A stretch of DNA of 64,000 nucleotides, from NCBI RefSeq assembly GCF_000482745.1, contig NZ_AXWQ01000006.1, positions 124,001 through 188,000 on the forward strand, written 5' to 3'. Shown piece after piece: positions 1 to 9,419 of the stretch (position 1 is its first letter; each line of letters opens with the position of its first letter). The notes beneath the pieces are model-generated. The model saw only the letters and a list, made by a program, of their open reading frames with translations, was not told the DNA's origin and ran no database searches. The position numbers and the translations under genes were made by a program. Source of the DNA: Oleidesulfovibrio alaskensis DSM 16109 (GTDB taxonomy: Bacteria; Desulfobacterota; Desulfovibrionia; Desulfovibrionales; Desulfovibrionaceae).

Positions 1-698
1 AAAACGACAAAAATTCCGACAAGTTTGCGCGATGATGACATGAGCACCAGCAGCGCAAAAAATATGGCGGTCACCATGCCGCTGCGCGACCCCGTAAAGA
101 TTATGCCCACCAGCGCCATGCCCCCGTACAGCCAGAGACCGCGGCGTACCCACACGGAAGGAAACCGGCAGCGCACAAGGGCCCAGAACAAAGGCAGCGA
201 GTACGCGATACTTGCCGCAAACGAGTTGGGGTCACCATAGGTCACATCTATCCCCACCATCCGCCGGATACCCATACGGTATACATGGCGGCCGTGGACA
301 AAAAATTCCCACATGGATTTTCCCACATACAGCCCCATGACCGCCACAAAAGCCAGCAGGACAAATCTGAAATCGCGCTCGTTACGGACAGACAGAATAA
401 GCATGACATAAAAAACGATATACTTCAGATAGTCTTCCACCGTCCGCCACGCAGCCTGTCCGTTGTACGCCCCCAGAGCGGAAACGAGCAAAGTCAGCGC
501 CAGCGCCCCCACGGCCAGATGTACCGGACTGGAGGGCAGCCGTTTGCCCGGCACAAAAAACGCCGCAGCCATGAATGTGAGCATGTAGACGCGCTCAAGC
601 CGGAAGTCTCCCAGCACCGGCCAGTATTCATACGGCCGGAATATAAGCAGAAAAAGATAGCCCGCGAGCATGAGCGGAAGCAGCATGTCACGACGCAT
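1..698 (-). CDS. O-antigen ligase/polymerase-like membrane protein (3' part off window)
   Basis: An open minus-strand frame runs from an ATG at 698 to the window edge without a stop (232 codons). The product is very hydrophobic with repeated membrane segments, for example MLLPLMLAGYLFLLIF near the N-terminus. It also carries a short GDPNSFAA stretch and an FTGSRSG motif, which resemble the GDPN and GSRSG motifs of Wzy_C-type O-antigen ligases and polymerases. Its start overlaps the stop of the upstream GT2 gene by 11 bases, so it is translationally coupled inside the exopolysaccharide operon. It probably polymerises or transfers the repeat unit on the outer face of the inner membrane. The family call rests on the motifs and context; the C-terminal part is not visible. 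Confidence 0.75.
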   Translation of the reverse strand, partial: MRRDMLLPLMLAGYLFLLIFRPYEYWPVLGDFRLERVYMLTFMAAAFFVPGKRLPSSPVHLAVGALALTLLVSALGAYNGQAAWRTVEDYLKYIVFYVMLILSVRNERDFRFVLLAFVAVMGLYVGKSMWEFFVHGRHVYRMGIRRMVGIDVTYGDPNSFAASIAYSLPLFWALVRCRFPSVWVRRGLWLYGGMALVGIIFTGSRSGMVTAIFFALLVLMSSSRKLVGIFVV

Positions 699-1626
699 AC
701 GGTCCTCTTCCGGTAACAGCGCAAAGCCCCCGCAACAGCCCTTCCGGCAACGCGGCCAGTGCGTAATAGCGTACGGCATCGGCCCGCATGCCGTAGTTCA
801 GCACACTGCGGAAACAGCGGCGTGCCTGACGCCTGCTGCCCGTGGAAAAATAATGATACCCCAGAGCGAAGTACTGTTCTGACAGGCGCCCCCGCAGCAC
901 CTGCTTTGCGGTTTCATCCGCGGTTGATTCCAGTTCGCGCAGAAACACGCGGATATGGTTGGCATGATACCGTTCGGCGTTGGTTGTGCTGTTGTCACCG
1001 TGGTATTGTCTGACAACAAGAGGCTCGTCTATGAAACCGAAAGGATACAGCTTTGCTATCCGCAGCCACATGTCCAGATCCTGACAGGTCCGCAACCCCT
1101 CGTCATGCATGCCGGCTGCGGAAAAACATTCTTTGCGCACCAGCACCGTGGGCGTGAAGACAAACCCCTCGCGCAGCAGATCGACATATTTCCAGCCGCT
1201 GCCGGTGCAGGTATACCCCCGCTCGTGCAGGTATGAATGGTGTATGACGCGGCCATGCTCTACATGCTGCATATCGCAGTACACCAGACCGTATTCGGGA
1301 TGGGCATCCGCAAACGCAGTCTGCACCGCCAGCTTATGCGGCAGCCACAGGTCGTCTGAATCAAGAAAGGCGATCAGCGGGCCGCGGGCCTGCCGTATGC
1401 CCTCGTTTCTGGCGCTTGAGGGACCGCCGTTTTCCTTGCGGAAATAGCGGATACGCCCTTCATAGCGCGCAGCGATGCCGGGCGTGTCATCGGTGGAACC
1501 GTCATCCACAAGAATCACTTCGTAATCCTTGTACGTCTGTGCAAATACCGACTCAAGGCACTGCTCCAGCAGATGGCCGTAATTGTACGTCGGAATAACC
1601 ACACTCACCCGGGGTGTTGTCGTCAT
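688..1626 (-). CDS. Family 2 glycosyltransferase
   Basis: A 312-residue cytoplasmic GT-A glycosyltransferase. It opens with the typical VSVVIPTYN strand, has VDDGSTDD at residues 40-47 (nucleotide binding) and a DxD-type LDSDD at 88-92 (metal and sugar-nucleotide binding). The C-terminal 100 residues form a mostly helical tail without obvious membrane segments. It likely adds one sugar to a lipid-linked repeat unit of the exopolysaccharide; donor and acceptor cannot be read from the sequence. A gap of about 105 bases separates it from the upstream GT2 gene, and it overlaps the downstream membrane protein gene by 11 bases. Confidence 0.88.
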   Translation of the reverse strand: MTTTPRVSVVIPTYNYGHLLEQCLESVFAQTYKDYEVILVDDGSTDDTPGIAARYEGRIRYFRKENGGPSSARNEGIRQARGPLIAFLDSDDLWLPHKLAVQTAFADAHPEYGLVYCDMQHVEHGRVIHHSYLHERGYTCTGSGWKYVDLLREGFVFTPTVLVRKECFSAAGMHDEGLRTCQDLDMWLRIAKLYPFGFIDEPLVVRQYHGDNSTTNAERYHANHIRVFLRELESTADETAKQVLRGRLSEQYFALGYHYFSTGSRRQARRCFRSVLNYGMRADAVRYYALAALPEGLLRGLCAVTGRGPYAS

Positions 1627-1732
1627 ATATCACTCCCAGCCGCTTACCGGCTTCATACCCTGCTGTGTGTCCCGCTTTTGCCGGCGGGCAACGCGCCGGC
1701 TGCGGCATGTACGGAACATCCTGCCGTGCATT

Positions 1733-2698
1733 TTATCCGCGCCGCAGCAGCTGCCGCGCCAGACGCTGCAGCGGGGCGGGCAGCAGCACTCTGACACAGC
1801 CTTTCCACGGGTGGCTGTCCAGCGGATGAAACACCATCGCCCGCAGATAACAGCCTGCCGCCTGCAGACGCTTACCCGCAGCAAGACAGCGGTCTGCTCT
1901 GCCGTTGTAAAAGGATGCACGCGAACGCCTGCGTGCACGCGGGCTTACCCGATGCCCGTGTTCCCTGTTGAACCGTTCATAAATCTGCCAGACCACACGC
2001 ACACGCTCTTCCACCTGCCGCGAGATCTGCGTGCCGTGCACACGGTACCGCACCAGAGGTTCGTCCACAGCCAGAAATCTGTGATGGCAGGCCACGCGCA
2101 GCCAGAAATCATAATCCTGACTGATACGCAGATCCTCGGCTATGTACCCGCTGACGGCAAACACACCGCGGCGCACCATGGCTGACGACATGCAGATAAA
2201 GCTGTCCACATACAGTTCGTCCAGCACGTCGCCGCTGTGCAGCACCGGGGTGTATCCGGCAACAGTCCTGCCGTGCCCGTCCATGGTTTCGCGCTGAGAA
2301 TAGACAACATCATATTGCGGTGCCGCATCCAGCGCCGCTACCTGTATGGACAGTTTGTGCGGCATCCATGCATCATCAGAATCAAGAAACGCCACATAGC
2401 GTCCCGTACTTTCCCGTATGCCTCTGTTGCGTGTGTAACCCGGCCCGCGGTTTTCGTGATGCAGATAGCGGATGCGCGCATCGTCGAACCCTGCCAGAAT
2501 ACCGCGCACGTCACCGGGCGAACCGTCATCCACCACCAGCAGTTCAAAATCGGTAAAATCCTGTTCCAGCACGGAGCGGACAGCCTCCGCCAGATACGCC
2601 TCGGTCTTGTACACAGGCATGATGACACTTACGGCAGGCCGGTCAGACATGACGCTCCTGTCGGGTATTGATGATTTTTGCGCAGAACCTCCGGTCAT
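1733..2698 (-). CDS. Family 2 glycosyltransferase
   Basis: A 321-residue GT-A enzyme. Near its N-terminus it has VSVIMPVYK, LLVVDDGSPGD and a FLDSDDAWMPHK segment that contains the metal-binding DxD. The start is placed at the ATG at 2698 because this ATG overlaps the TGA of the upstream asparagine-synthase-like gene (ATGA). A second in-frame ATG at 2650 lies closer to the conserved domain and is possible. The protein is paralogous in layout to the next GT2 gene downstream and probably acts on the same repeat unit. Specific sugar unknown. Confidence 0.87.
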   Translation of the reverse strand: MTGGSAQKSSIPDRSVMSDRPAVSVIMPVYKTEAYLAEAVRSVLEQDFTDFELLVVDDGSPGDVRGILAGFDDARIRYLHHENRGPGYTRNRGIRESTGRYVAFLDSDDAWMPHKLSIQVAALDAAPQYDVVYSQRETMDGHGRTVAGYTPVLHSGDVLDELYVDSFICMSSAMVRRGVFAVSGYIAEDLRISQDYDFWLRVACHHRFLAVDEPLVRYRVHGTQISRQVEERVRVVWQIYERFNREHGHRVSPRARRRSRASFYNGRADRCLAAGKRLQAAGCYLRAMVFHPLDSHPWKGCVRVLLPAPLQRLARQLLRRG

Positions 2699-4368
2699 GA
2701 CACAGCCTCCCGCTTTGCACCGCATGCTTCCGCCATTTCTTCAAGATGGTACAGATAAGCCGCTGTAAGCGTGAACCAGCGGGTGGAGGCGCCGTAGCGG
2801 CTGTCCAGCGCTCCCCGCAGCAGACGCGGCCACAATACGGCGTTGTTCAGCAGGCGGGACCTGCGACGCAGCCCCAGCATGGCCAGTTCGCGGCACAACC
2901 GCAGACTGTGTGCGGCATCATCGCGCTGCACAGTCCCCTTCTTTTCAAAGGGGATATCAGCGAACTCCGGATATGCGGCGGTAATGGTCATGGAATGGAA
3001 CCCGCGCGGCACCAGCAGCTCGTGCGGCAGAGAACACAGGTAATCGTGCAGGGAAGCGTCAAGAAACGGAGCCACTGCAATCCCCCCGCCGAAAACACCG
3101 AAGGTCAGCAGCGCGACTTCGCGGCGCAGTCTGGCCGTGAAAAAAAACCTGCGGGCGGGACGCGGGTCACCGGAACAGCGCCGCAAAGCCTCTTCCAGCT
3201 CTGCCAGTGCCATCTCGTGCGGCATGGCCGCATACAGTTCCGGCCGCAGTACAAGACGCATGGCCGTCTCGCTGAACACCGCGGGCGATGCCGTCAGCCC
3301 CCGTGCAAACTCCGCATATTCTCCGCGTTCCAGCATTCGGCAGCGCTCTTCTGTCACAAGACCGGATTCGGAAAGATTATCTCCCCCCAGACCGTCAAAC
3401 ACCGTGCAGCCAAGCGTTTTCAGGCGGAGTCCCGCCCCGCGGGCCCAGCTGTGCTCGTCGGCACAGAAGTCCGTTTCCAGATGGCAGCACCATTCGGCGG
3501 TAAGCCGCGAAGGAGCAGCTCCGATAATTTCATGCCTGCAGCCGGTGCGGCGGGCCAGTTCTGCTGCTATATCGGCATCATCGTCGGCCCGGGGCGGAAA
3601 ATGACGCGCAGTCACCGCCAGCTGCGGAAGACGATTCTGCCTGTGCAGTTCCAGCAGGATATGCCGCGAATCTCTGCCGCCGCTCAACGGCAGCCCCACG
3701 GGTCCTTCCGTCACGCTCAGACAGCGTGAAACGGCCTGACGGAACAGATCGATGTACCCGTCCATATACCGTTTTTTTGCCGCTCCGGTCACAGGGCCCT
3801 CGTGGCATGGCGCCACGCAGACCGGATTGCTGCGAACCTGAGGAGCGCTGTCTGCGGAAAAAAGAGGCTTCCAGACCAGCGAGCCCCCCTCCGGCAGCAC
3901 CCGTATGTGACGAAAGGCAGTACGTTCGCCCACAAAATACCCGACACGCAGAAAAACGGACAGTCCTTTCATATCAAGGTCTGCCGGTGCTCCGGCGGCA
4001 AGCAGGGCAGGCAGCGAGCGGGAGACACCCAGCACACCGTCCGTCCAGAAATAGTAAAGAGGATGTATGCCGTAGCGGTCGGTGAACAGCTGCAGGGTTG
4101 CACCGTCCCAGTGCCACCCTGCATAAATTCCCCCGCCATCGGGCTGTCTGTAGCCCTGTTCGTGGTGCGCAGGCCCTGCGGACAGCAAAGCGGGCTGAGC
4201 GGAATCAGCGGGCTGCGGCGATGACGGGACGTCAGCAAGCCTGCACAGACTCCGGCGCACAGATGCGGGCAGACCGAGCAGGCCGCGGGCACCGTCACGC
4301 GCCAGTATAAACACGGGCTGTCGCAGGCATTGCTGCAGCGCCGCTTGTGTCTGCCGTCTGTCAAGCAT
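2695..4368 (-). CDS. Asparagine-synthase-like amidotransferase of the polysaccharide locus
   Basis: A 557-residue protein with the asparagine synthase layout. The N-terminal half resembles the glutaminase fold region (LFTDRYGIHPLYYFW, and LPEGGSLVWK before the second domain). The C-terminal half has the ATP pyrophosphatase loop PLSGGRDSRHIL and a later FDGLGGDNLSES segment. The usual catalytic Cys directly after the initiator Met is absent (it starts MLDRRQ), so glutamine-dependent ammonia release is unlikely. It may use free ammonia or another amine to amidate a uronic acid or similar acceptor. This role is inferred from context; asparagine-synthase homologues are frequent in exosortase-linked polysaccharide loci. 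It overlaps the next gene by 4 bases. Confidence 0.75.
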   Translation of the reverse strand: MLDRRQTQAALQQCLRQPVFILARDGARGLLGLPASVRRSLCRLADVPSSPQPADSAQPALLSAGPAHHEQGYRQPDGGGIYAGWHWDGATLQLFTDRYGIHPLYYFWTDGVLGVSRSLPALLAAGAPADLDMKGLSVFLRVGYFVGERTAFRHIRVLPEGGSLVWKPLFSADSAPQVRSNPVCVAPCHEGPVTGAAKKRYMDGYIDLFRQAVSRCLSVTEGPVGLPLSGGRDSRHILLELHRQNRLPQLAVTARHFPPRADDDADIAAELARRTGCRHEIIGAAPSRLTAEWCCHLETDFCADEHSWARGAGLRLKTLGCTVFDGLGGDNLSESGLVTEERCRMLERGEYAEFARGLTASPAVFSETAMRLVLRPELYAAMPHEMALAELEEALRRCSGDPRPARRFFFTARLRREVALLTFGVFGGGIAVAPFLDASLHDYLCSLPHELLVPRGFHSMTITAAYPEFADIPFEKKGTVQRDDAAHSLRLCRELAMLGLRRRSRLLNNAVLWPRLLRGALDSRYGASTRWFTLTAAYLYHLEEMAEACGAKREAVS

Positions 4369-4394
4369 GGTATTCCTGCCTTACGCGCCGCAGC

Positions 4395-5231
4395 CTATGC
4401 CACATCAGCGAATATTTTTTCTTTGCTGCGGAAGTACAGCGCACCGGTGACACAAAGAAAAAGCGACAATCCGCCCCCCAGCCCAAGCAGGTCCCACGGC
4501 ATGGGCACAGTGCCCAGCAGTGCGGAACGGAATCCCTCGATGACTCCTACCATCGGATTGCAGCCGTACAGCAGCCGGTACTCTTCGGGAACAAGCGACA
4601 CCGGATACACCACCGGTGCGGCATACATGAGCAGCTGCACGACAAAATTGAGCGAGTAATGCACATCGCGGTACTGAATGGCCAAAGCAGTCAGCCATGT
4701 GCCTATGCCTGCGGCTGTAAGCATCATCAGCACCACCAGAAACGGCAGATACAGCACGCCCCAGGTGGGCACCACCTTATACCACAGCATAATGCCAAAA
4801 AGCATGACCATGGCGATGGAAAAATCGACCAGCTTTGCCACCACGGCCGAAAGAGGCAGCACCAGACGCGGAAAATAAACCTTGCGTATCATATTGGCGT
4901 TGCTGACCAGACTTCCCGCGCTTTCTGTCAGCGCATTGGCAAAATATGTCCACGGCACCAGTGCCGTGAAACTGAACACAGCGTAGGGCACCCCGTCGGA
5001 GTCGACCTTGGCCAGCCTGCCGAACACAATGGTGAACACCACCATGGAAAAAAGCGGCTGCACAATGGCCCACCCCACCCCGAGCAGCGACTGCGCATAG
5101 CGCACCCGGATACTGCGCCATACCAGAAACATCAGAAGATCCCTGTATTCCCAGAGTTCCTGAAGATTTATACTGCGCATTCCTTTACGCTGCTCAAGCA
5201 CAACCCTGTAGCGTGCATCGGTCTTGTTCAT
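4395..5231 (-). CDS. ABC-2 type polysaccharide export permease
   Basis: A 278-residue inner-membrane protein with about six membrane segments. It begins with the typical short cytoplasmic stretch LWEYRDLLMFLVWRSI and the family motif RYAQSLLGVGWAIVQP. It resembles TagG/Wzm/RfbA permeases that export undecaprenyl-linked or lipid-linked glycans. The ATG at 5231 was chosen over an upstream start at 5291 because the latter lies inside the preceding gene and lacks family similarity. No ATP-binding subunit is encoded next to it or elsewhere in the window, so its partner must lie further left or elsewhere on the chromosome. Confidence 0.85.
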   Translation of the reverse strand: MNKTDARYRVVLEQRKGMRSINLQELWEYRDLLMFLVWRSIRVRYAQSLLGVGWAIVQPLFSMVVFTIVFGRLAKVDSDGVPYAVFSFTALVPWTYFANALTESAGSLVSNANMIRKVYFPRLVLPLSAVVAKLVDFSIAMVMLFGIMLWYKVVPTWGVLYLPFLVVLMMLTAAGIGTWLTALAIQYRDVHYSLNFVVQLLMYAAPVVYPVSLVPEEYRLLYGCNPMVGVIEGFRSALLGTVPMPWDLLGLGGGLSLFLCVTGALYFRSKEKIFADVA

Positions 5232-5256
5232 CTGAAAAATACCTGTCTGTTCTTGT

Positions 5257-6966
5257 TTATTTTGTGTCCGGCAGCCTGTACAGCGGGTCACCGATGCCGC
5301 TCATCATCCAGCGTACAGTGGGGGTTGCCATAAACATGGCCTCGGCAAATGTGAACTTTCCGCTCCAGAAGCGGTCAAAAAACACGTCACCGCGGGTGTA
5401 CCCCTCCACATACGGTTCTGCCACCGCTCCGAAGGTGGCCGTCACACCCTGCTCCAGAAATCCCTGCGCCCAGCACGGCGGCGAGGAGGAAAGGGAAATA
5501 AGCGTATCAGACTTCAGAAAAGCGGCCACAGCCCCCGCGGGCCAGTCCGTCCGGCGTACCGGTCGGTAGGCGTGACCTACTCCGTAAAACCACACGGTAT
5601 CCTGCGGCACATCATTGTCACGCGTATAGGCATGGGGTTTCATCTGCACGGGAACACCATACCGCGACGCCGCCTGCTCCACTTCCGACACCAGTTTATT
5701 TTTGGCAAACAGTCCCGGCGCATTGTGCAGCACCAGAGTTTTTTCCGCCTGCAGAGCCTTGTCAGTCAGACCGGCGGCCGTTTCTTCGTCAGGACCATCC
5801 AGCCGCACCGCCATATACAGCCCGTGGCTGGGGTCGAAATGTCCTCCGGACCGGAACATGGGATTAGGTGTTCCCATCACACGTCCCCACGTGTAACGGC
5901 GGAAGATGTCGGAAATCATGGAATCGACACTTCTGCCCGCACCGCGCAGAGGTATGCCGAAACAGGGCACAATGACGCGTATGCGTGCAGCCAGCCGCAC
6001 GCCGTCTTCCATTGTATGCAGCAGATACTGCCGCAGGGGCTCTTCTATCTGGCGCAGACGGAAACGGTGCGCGGCAGACGGCAGGTCTATCTCTAAAATT
6101 CTGTGCTCCGGCACGCCGCGCTTACGAGCATACTGCCGGGCAACGCGCATGGAAGCACCGTCGCCGCCGCGCACCAGCAGCAGCACTTCATCCGGCTTCG
6201 GCGAACGGGCGGCAACGGTGCGTACAGGGCCGGTCTCCACGGCAGTGCTCAGGTTTCCTTCAGAATCGGCAACTCTCAGGCGATAGCGGTATTCAAACCC
6301 GTCTGCCAGCGTCGTATCCCGAAAAAAACCGGGACGCTGAACCGGTACGGAAACAGTATCGCCCCCCTGTTCCACACGGCCGTTCACATATCGGGGAAAG
6401 CGGGCCAGAACTGTATATCCGGCATCTCCGGCTGCTTTGCGGGCCAGTTCATATCCCACCACATCGCGTTCCAGAGGCTGATCCCAGAAAAGCCCCACTG
6501 CGCCATGCCCGCCCACCGCGTACAGATTTTTCACTCCCTGCGGCACGCCTTCGGGATCTGTTCCCGGCCGTGCAAGCAGCATAGCGCGGGGTTTTTCCGC
6601 GCCTGCGGCGTCGTAGGTATGCAAAAAATAAACATATTGCTCACCGTTGGTCAGTCCGGTCAGTTCCAGTGTACGATCCATTCCGCAGTCTTTGACCAGC
6701 ACCACAGGAGCGCCTCTGAAAACCGTTTCGTCGCCGGTGCGCAGGCGGTACACCTTGACACCTTTGATCCCCTCACCCGTCACGGCCTCTTCGTTCCACT
6801 CCCAGCGCATGACGGCGCCCCCGTCGGACGATACTATTTCGCCCGCCGAAAAAGCAGGCGGGGGGGCAGCAGACGCAGCAGCCGGCAGCACCATCAACGC
6901 CGCCAGAAAAACAAAGCCGACCAGCAACCGGCATCCGCAGGCCATAACGCTTTCACAACGGCTCAT
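5257..6966 (-). CDS. TIGR03790-like secreted protein with fibronectin-like N-terminal part
   Basis: About 569 residues. An N-terminal hydrophobic signal segment ending in AAASA is followed by two fibronectin-III-like beta domains (roughly residues 30-260; WEWNEE and YRYRLRVADSEGN are typical FN3 strands). The C-terminal 330 residues start with DEVLLLVRGG, followed by ARQYARKRGVPEHRI, and resemble the TIGR03790 family. That family is of unknown function and is sporadically linked to exosortase genomes. The start at 6966 follows the upstream stop by two bases; a longer GTG-initiated form at 7017 would run into the upstream gene. Probably periplasmic or outer-surface. Function unknown; the family call is from memory of its sequence pattern. 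Confidence 0.65.
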   Translation of the reverse strand: MSRCESVMACGCRLLVGFVFLAALMVLPAAASAAPPPAFSAGEIVSSDGGAVMRWEWNEEAVTGEGIKGVKVYRLRTGDETVFRGAPVVLVKDCGMDRTLELTGLTNGEQYVYFLHTYDAAGAEKPRAMLLARPGTDPEGVPQGVKNLYAVGGHGAVGLFWDQPLERDVVGYELARKAAGDAGYTVLARFPRYVNGRVEQGGDTVSVPVQRPGFFRDTTLADGFEYRYRLRVADSEGNLSTAVETGPVRTVAARSPKPDEVLLLVRGGDGASMRVARQYARKRGVPEHRILEIDLPSAAHRFRLRQIEEPLRQYLLHTMEDGVRLAARIRVIVPCFGIPLRGAGRSVDSMISDIFRRYTWGRVMGTPNPMFRSGGHFDPSHGLYMAVRLDGPDEETAAGLTDKALQAEKTLVLHNAPGLFAKNKLVSEVEQAASRYGVPVQMKPHAYTRDNDVPQDTVWFYGVGHAYRPVRRTDWPAGAVAAFLKSDTLISLSSSPPCWAQGFLEQGVTATFGAVAEPYVEGYTRGDVFFDRFWSGKFTFAEAMFMATPTVRWMMSGIGDPLYRLPDTK

Positions 6967-6968
6967 AG

Positions 6969-9419
6969 TCACTCTTCCTTCTGTACGCCGGAGGCATTGA
7001 CATCTGCCGCGCCGCACATCAGTTCGCGGTACAGTTCCTCATAGGCAGCCACATACGCACGGGCGGAAAACCGCTCACGCACAATACGGGGATGCTCCTC
7101 AGCAGCAAGGCCGCGGGCCTGTTCATCCTGCAGCAGTTCCAGCACGGCAGCCCCCAGACGGCGGGCATTGCCCGCGGGAACAATACGGCCTGCGGCCGAA
7201 CCTTCCAGCGCTTCACGCACACCGCCCACGTCAGTGGCCGCCACGGGCAGCCCTGCGGCCATATACTCCACAAGCGCGTTGGAAAAACTTTCCGAATCAG
7301 ACGAAAGCACTCCCACGTCAAAGGCCGGCAACAGCCGCTGCACGTCCTCTCTGCGCCCTGCAAACACGGTGCATTCTTCCAGCTTCAGCTTGCGTGCCTG
7401 CTTTTCCAGCGCAGGCCGCGCACTGCCTTCGCCCACCAGAACAAAATGTGCCGCAGGCATTTTGCGTCGCACCGCCGCCGCTGCCTTTAAAAACACATCC
7501 AGACGCTTCACCGGCCGCAGGTTGGCCACAATGCCCGCCACGGGAACATCCGGTGCAAGCCCCAGCGCTTCGCGGGCTTCTTGCCGGGCGGCTGCCCTCA
7601 TCCCGCCGTCGCCGGGCAGTGCGCCGGTATCAAACCCGTTGGGAATGACCCTCACCGCCTCTGCCGGCAGATGTTCCGTACGCCGCACCCGGGCGGCTGT
7701 GTCGGCGGAATTGGCCACAAAAACATCCGCCCCGCGGTTCAGTACCCGCAGCAGCAGGCGGTCCGGACGCGTGAGCCAGTATCCCTGATTCTTGCGCATG
7801 CTGATCACGCGGGGCACTCCGGCCAGCCATGCGGCCACGGTGCCTGCCAGTGTGGCGTCCCTGAAGTGCAGCTGCACCACATCCACACCGTCTGCCGCAA
7901 ACCACTGCGCAAGCCGCAGGACTCCGCGCCATCCTTCGCGGGTTTTAAAGCTGTCTGTTCCGGCCACCCGTACCTGACACGAATCAAAAGATTCACTGAT
8001 CCACTGCGAACCGCGCAGCACATAAAGCACCGGCTCGAATTTTTCCCTGTCCAGCCTGTCCAGCAGCATGAGCAGCTGTTTTTCGGTACCGGCTGTGGGC
8101 GACCAGATGCCGTCGATGACCATGCCCACACGCACAGGTCCGCCGGAATGCGGCACGCGTTCGGCAATGCCCAGCACACGCCGCGCACGACGGGGTAACA
8201 CAGCAATAAAACTATTTTTCCACTGCCTCCAGCCCTGCCTGAGACAACGCGCCGCCGCCCGCAGAAACCCGTACCCCAATCCCAGATGTATGGAACCGAA
8301 CACCACCGGCATATGCCGCAGCAGGGCCGGTTCCTCGCGTTTCTGCGCTTCAACGGCAGAAACGGTAAACACTGCCAGCGCATACAGCAGCACGCACAAC
8401 AGCCACATGCCCAAAGGCAGAAGCCACCCCGCCAGAGCTGCCAGCAGGCACAGCGGCAGAGAGAAAACACCGGCAGCCAGAGCGGCAGGCAGGGCCGCAG
8501 GCAGCGTCAGCGTTGCCGGATGGCGGCGCCAGAGTCTGAAACGCCCCTCGCCGTACCGCACCATCTGCCGCCAGAGTTCAGGCAGGGTTTCACGCGGATA
8601 ATAGCGGACAGTCAGCAGCGGGCTGGTGGCCGCGGTAAAACCGGCCTGCTCCACACGGTAGTTGAACTCCACATCTTCGCAGGCATCAAAACTTTCATCC
8701 ACATAGCCCACTTTTTCCAGCACGGCACGGGTATAGGCCGCGCCATTGCTTACGGGGCTGGCTGGACCTTCATACCCGCTGTAGATCAACGAACCGGCAC
8801 CATGGCCGATGCGCGATGCCCGGGCCAGCGCCACCACCCGCTGAAACGCGGTGAGCTCCGGCGGATCAAGAGGCTGCGGACGGCCGAGACAGTCGGCATC
8901 AAATCTGCGCATGCACTGGGCAACATTATGCAGCAGCATGGCATCGGGGATATGACAATGCCCGTCCACCACCAGAAAAATATCTCCCCTGCCTTCGCGG
9001 AATCCTGCATTGCGCCCCGCCGATGAGCGCCGTCCGGCATTGGGCACGTACCGCACCTGCGGTGCACGACCGGCGATCTCCTTCACTATATCCGGCGTGG
9101 CATCGTCGGACATGCCGTCGGCAACGATAATCTCGAACCTGTCATGCGGATACCGCTGCGCCAGAAGCTGCTCAAGCGTGGCGGCGATAAACTGCTCCTC
9201 GTTGCGTACGGGCATGACCACCGTGATAAACGGCCAGACGCCTTCGTCCCGCCGCCACAGAGGAATTTCCGCAGATTCAGCCTCCGCAACCGCCTGTGCG
9301 ACGACTTCTTCCTGCACCTGACCGGCGGCCTGTTGCTCACCTGCGGCCTGTTGCTCACCTGTGGCCGGAGAAGCCTTTCCGCGCCGCGCCAACAGTCCGC
9401 GCACTGCGGCAAAAGACAT
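6969..9419 (-). CDS. Fused GT2-GT4 bifunctional glycosyltransferase
   Basis: An 816-residue fusion protein. Residues about 60-390 form a GT2 module (ITVVMPVRNEEQFI, VADGMSDDATPD, and a CEDVEFNYRV acceptor loop) with hydrophobic segments near residues 300-370, as in ExoA/succinoglycan-type enzymes. Residues about 430-810 form a GT4 (GT-B) module with VRVGMVIDG, VIPNGFD, VPVAGIVANLRPVKR, VLVGEGSARP and the sugar-nucleotide motif SDSESFSNALVEYMAAG (ESxxxxxxE). The start at 9419 overlaps the upstream TAA (TAATG). The N-terminal linker contains a GEQQAA repeat encoded by 15-base tandem units. It likely performs two consecutive transfers in repeat-unit assembly. Confidence 0.85.
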   Translation of the reverse strand: MSFAAVRGLLARRGKASPATGEQQAAGEQQAAGQVQEEVVAQAVAEAESAEIPLWRRDEGVWPFITVVMPVRNEEQFIAATLEQLLAQRYPHDRFEIIVADGMSDDATPDIVKEIAGRAPQVRYVPNAGRRSSAGRNAGFREGRGDIFLVVDGHCHIPDAMLLHNVAQCMRRFDADCLGRPQPLDPPELTAFQRVVALARASRIGHGAGSLIYSGYEGPASPVSNGAAYTRAVLEKVGYVDESFDACEDVEFNYRVEQAGFTAATSPLLTVRYYPRETLPELWRQMVRYGEGRFRLWRRHPATLTLPAALPAALAAGVFSLPLCLLAALAGWLLPLGMWLLCVLLYALAVFTVSAVEAQKREEPALLRHMPVVFGSIHLGLGYGFLRAAARCLRQGWRQWKNSFIAVLPRRARRVLGIAERVPHSGGPVRVGMVIDGIWSPTAGTEKQLLMLLDRLDREKFEPVLYVLRGSQWISESFDSCQVRVAGTDSFKTREGWRGVLRLAQWFAADGVDVVQLHFRDATLAGTVAAWLAGVPRVISMRKNQGYWLTRPDRLLLRVLNRGADVFVANSADTAARVRRTEHLPAEAVRVIPNGFDTGALPGDGGMRAAARQEAREALGLAPDVPVAGIVANLRPVKRLDVFLKAAAAVRRKMPAAHFVLVGEGSARPALEKQARKLKLEECTVFAGRREDVQRLLPAFDVGVLSSDSESFSNALVEYMAAGLPVAATDVGGVREALEGSAAGRIVPAGNARRLGAAVLELLQDEQARGLAAEEHPRIVRERFSARAYVAAYEELYRELMCGAADVNASGVQKEE

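Noticed and set aside
7018..7300. Longer N-terminus for the TIGR03790-like protein starting with GTG near 7017
   Set aside because: The added 17 residues lie inside the upstream gene and are not signal-like; the ATG at 6966 gives a normal signal peptide.
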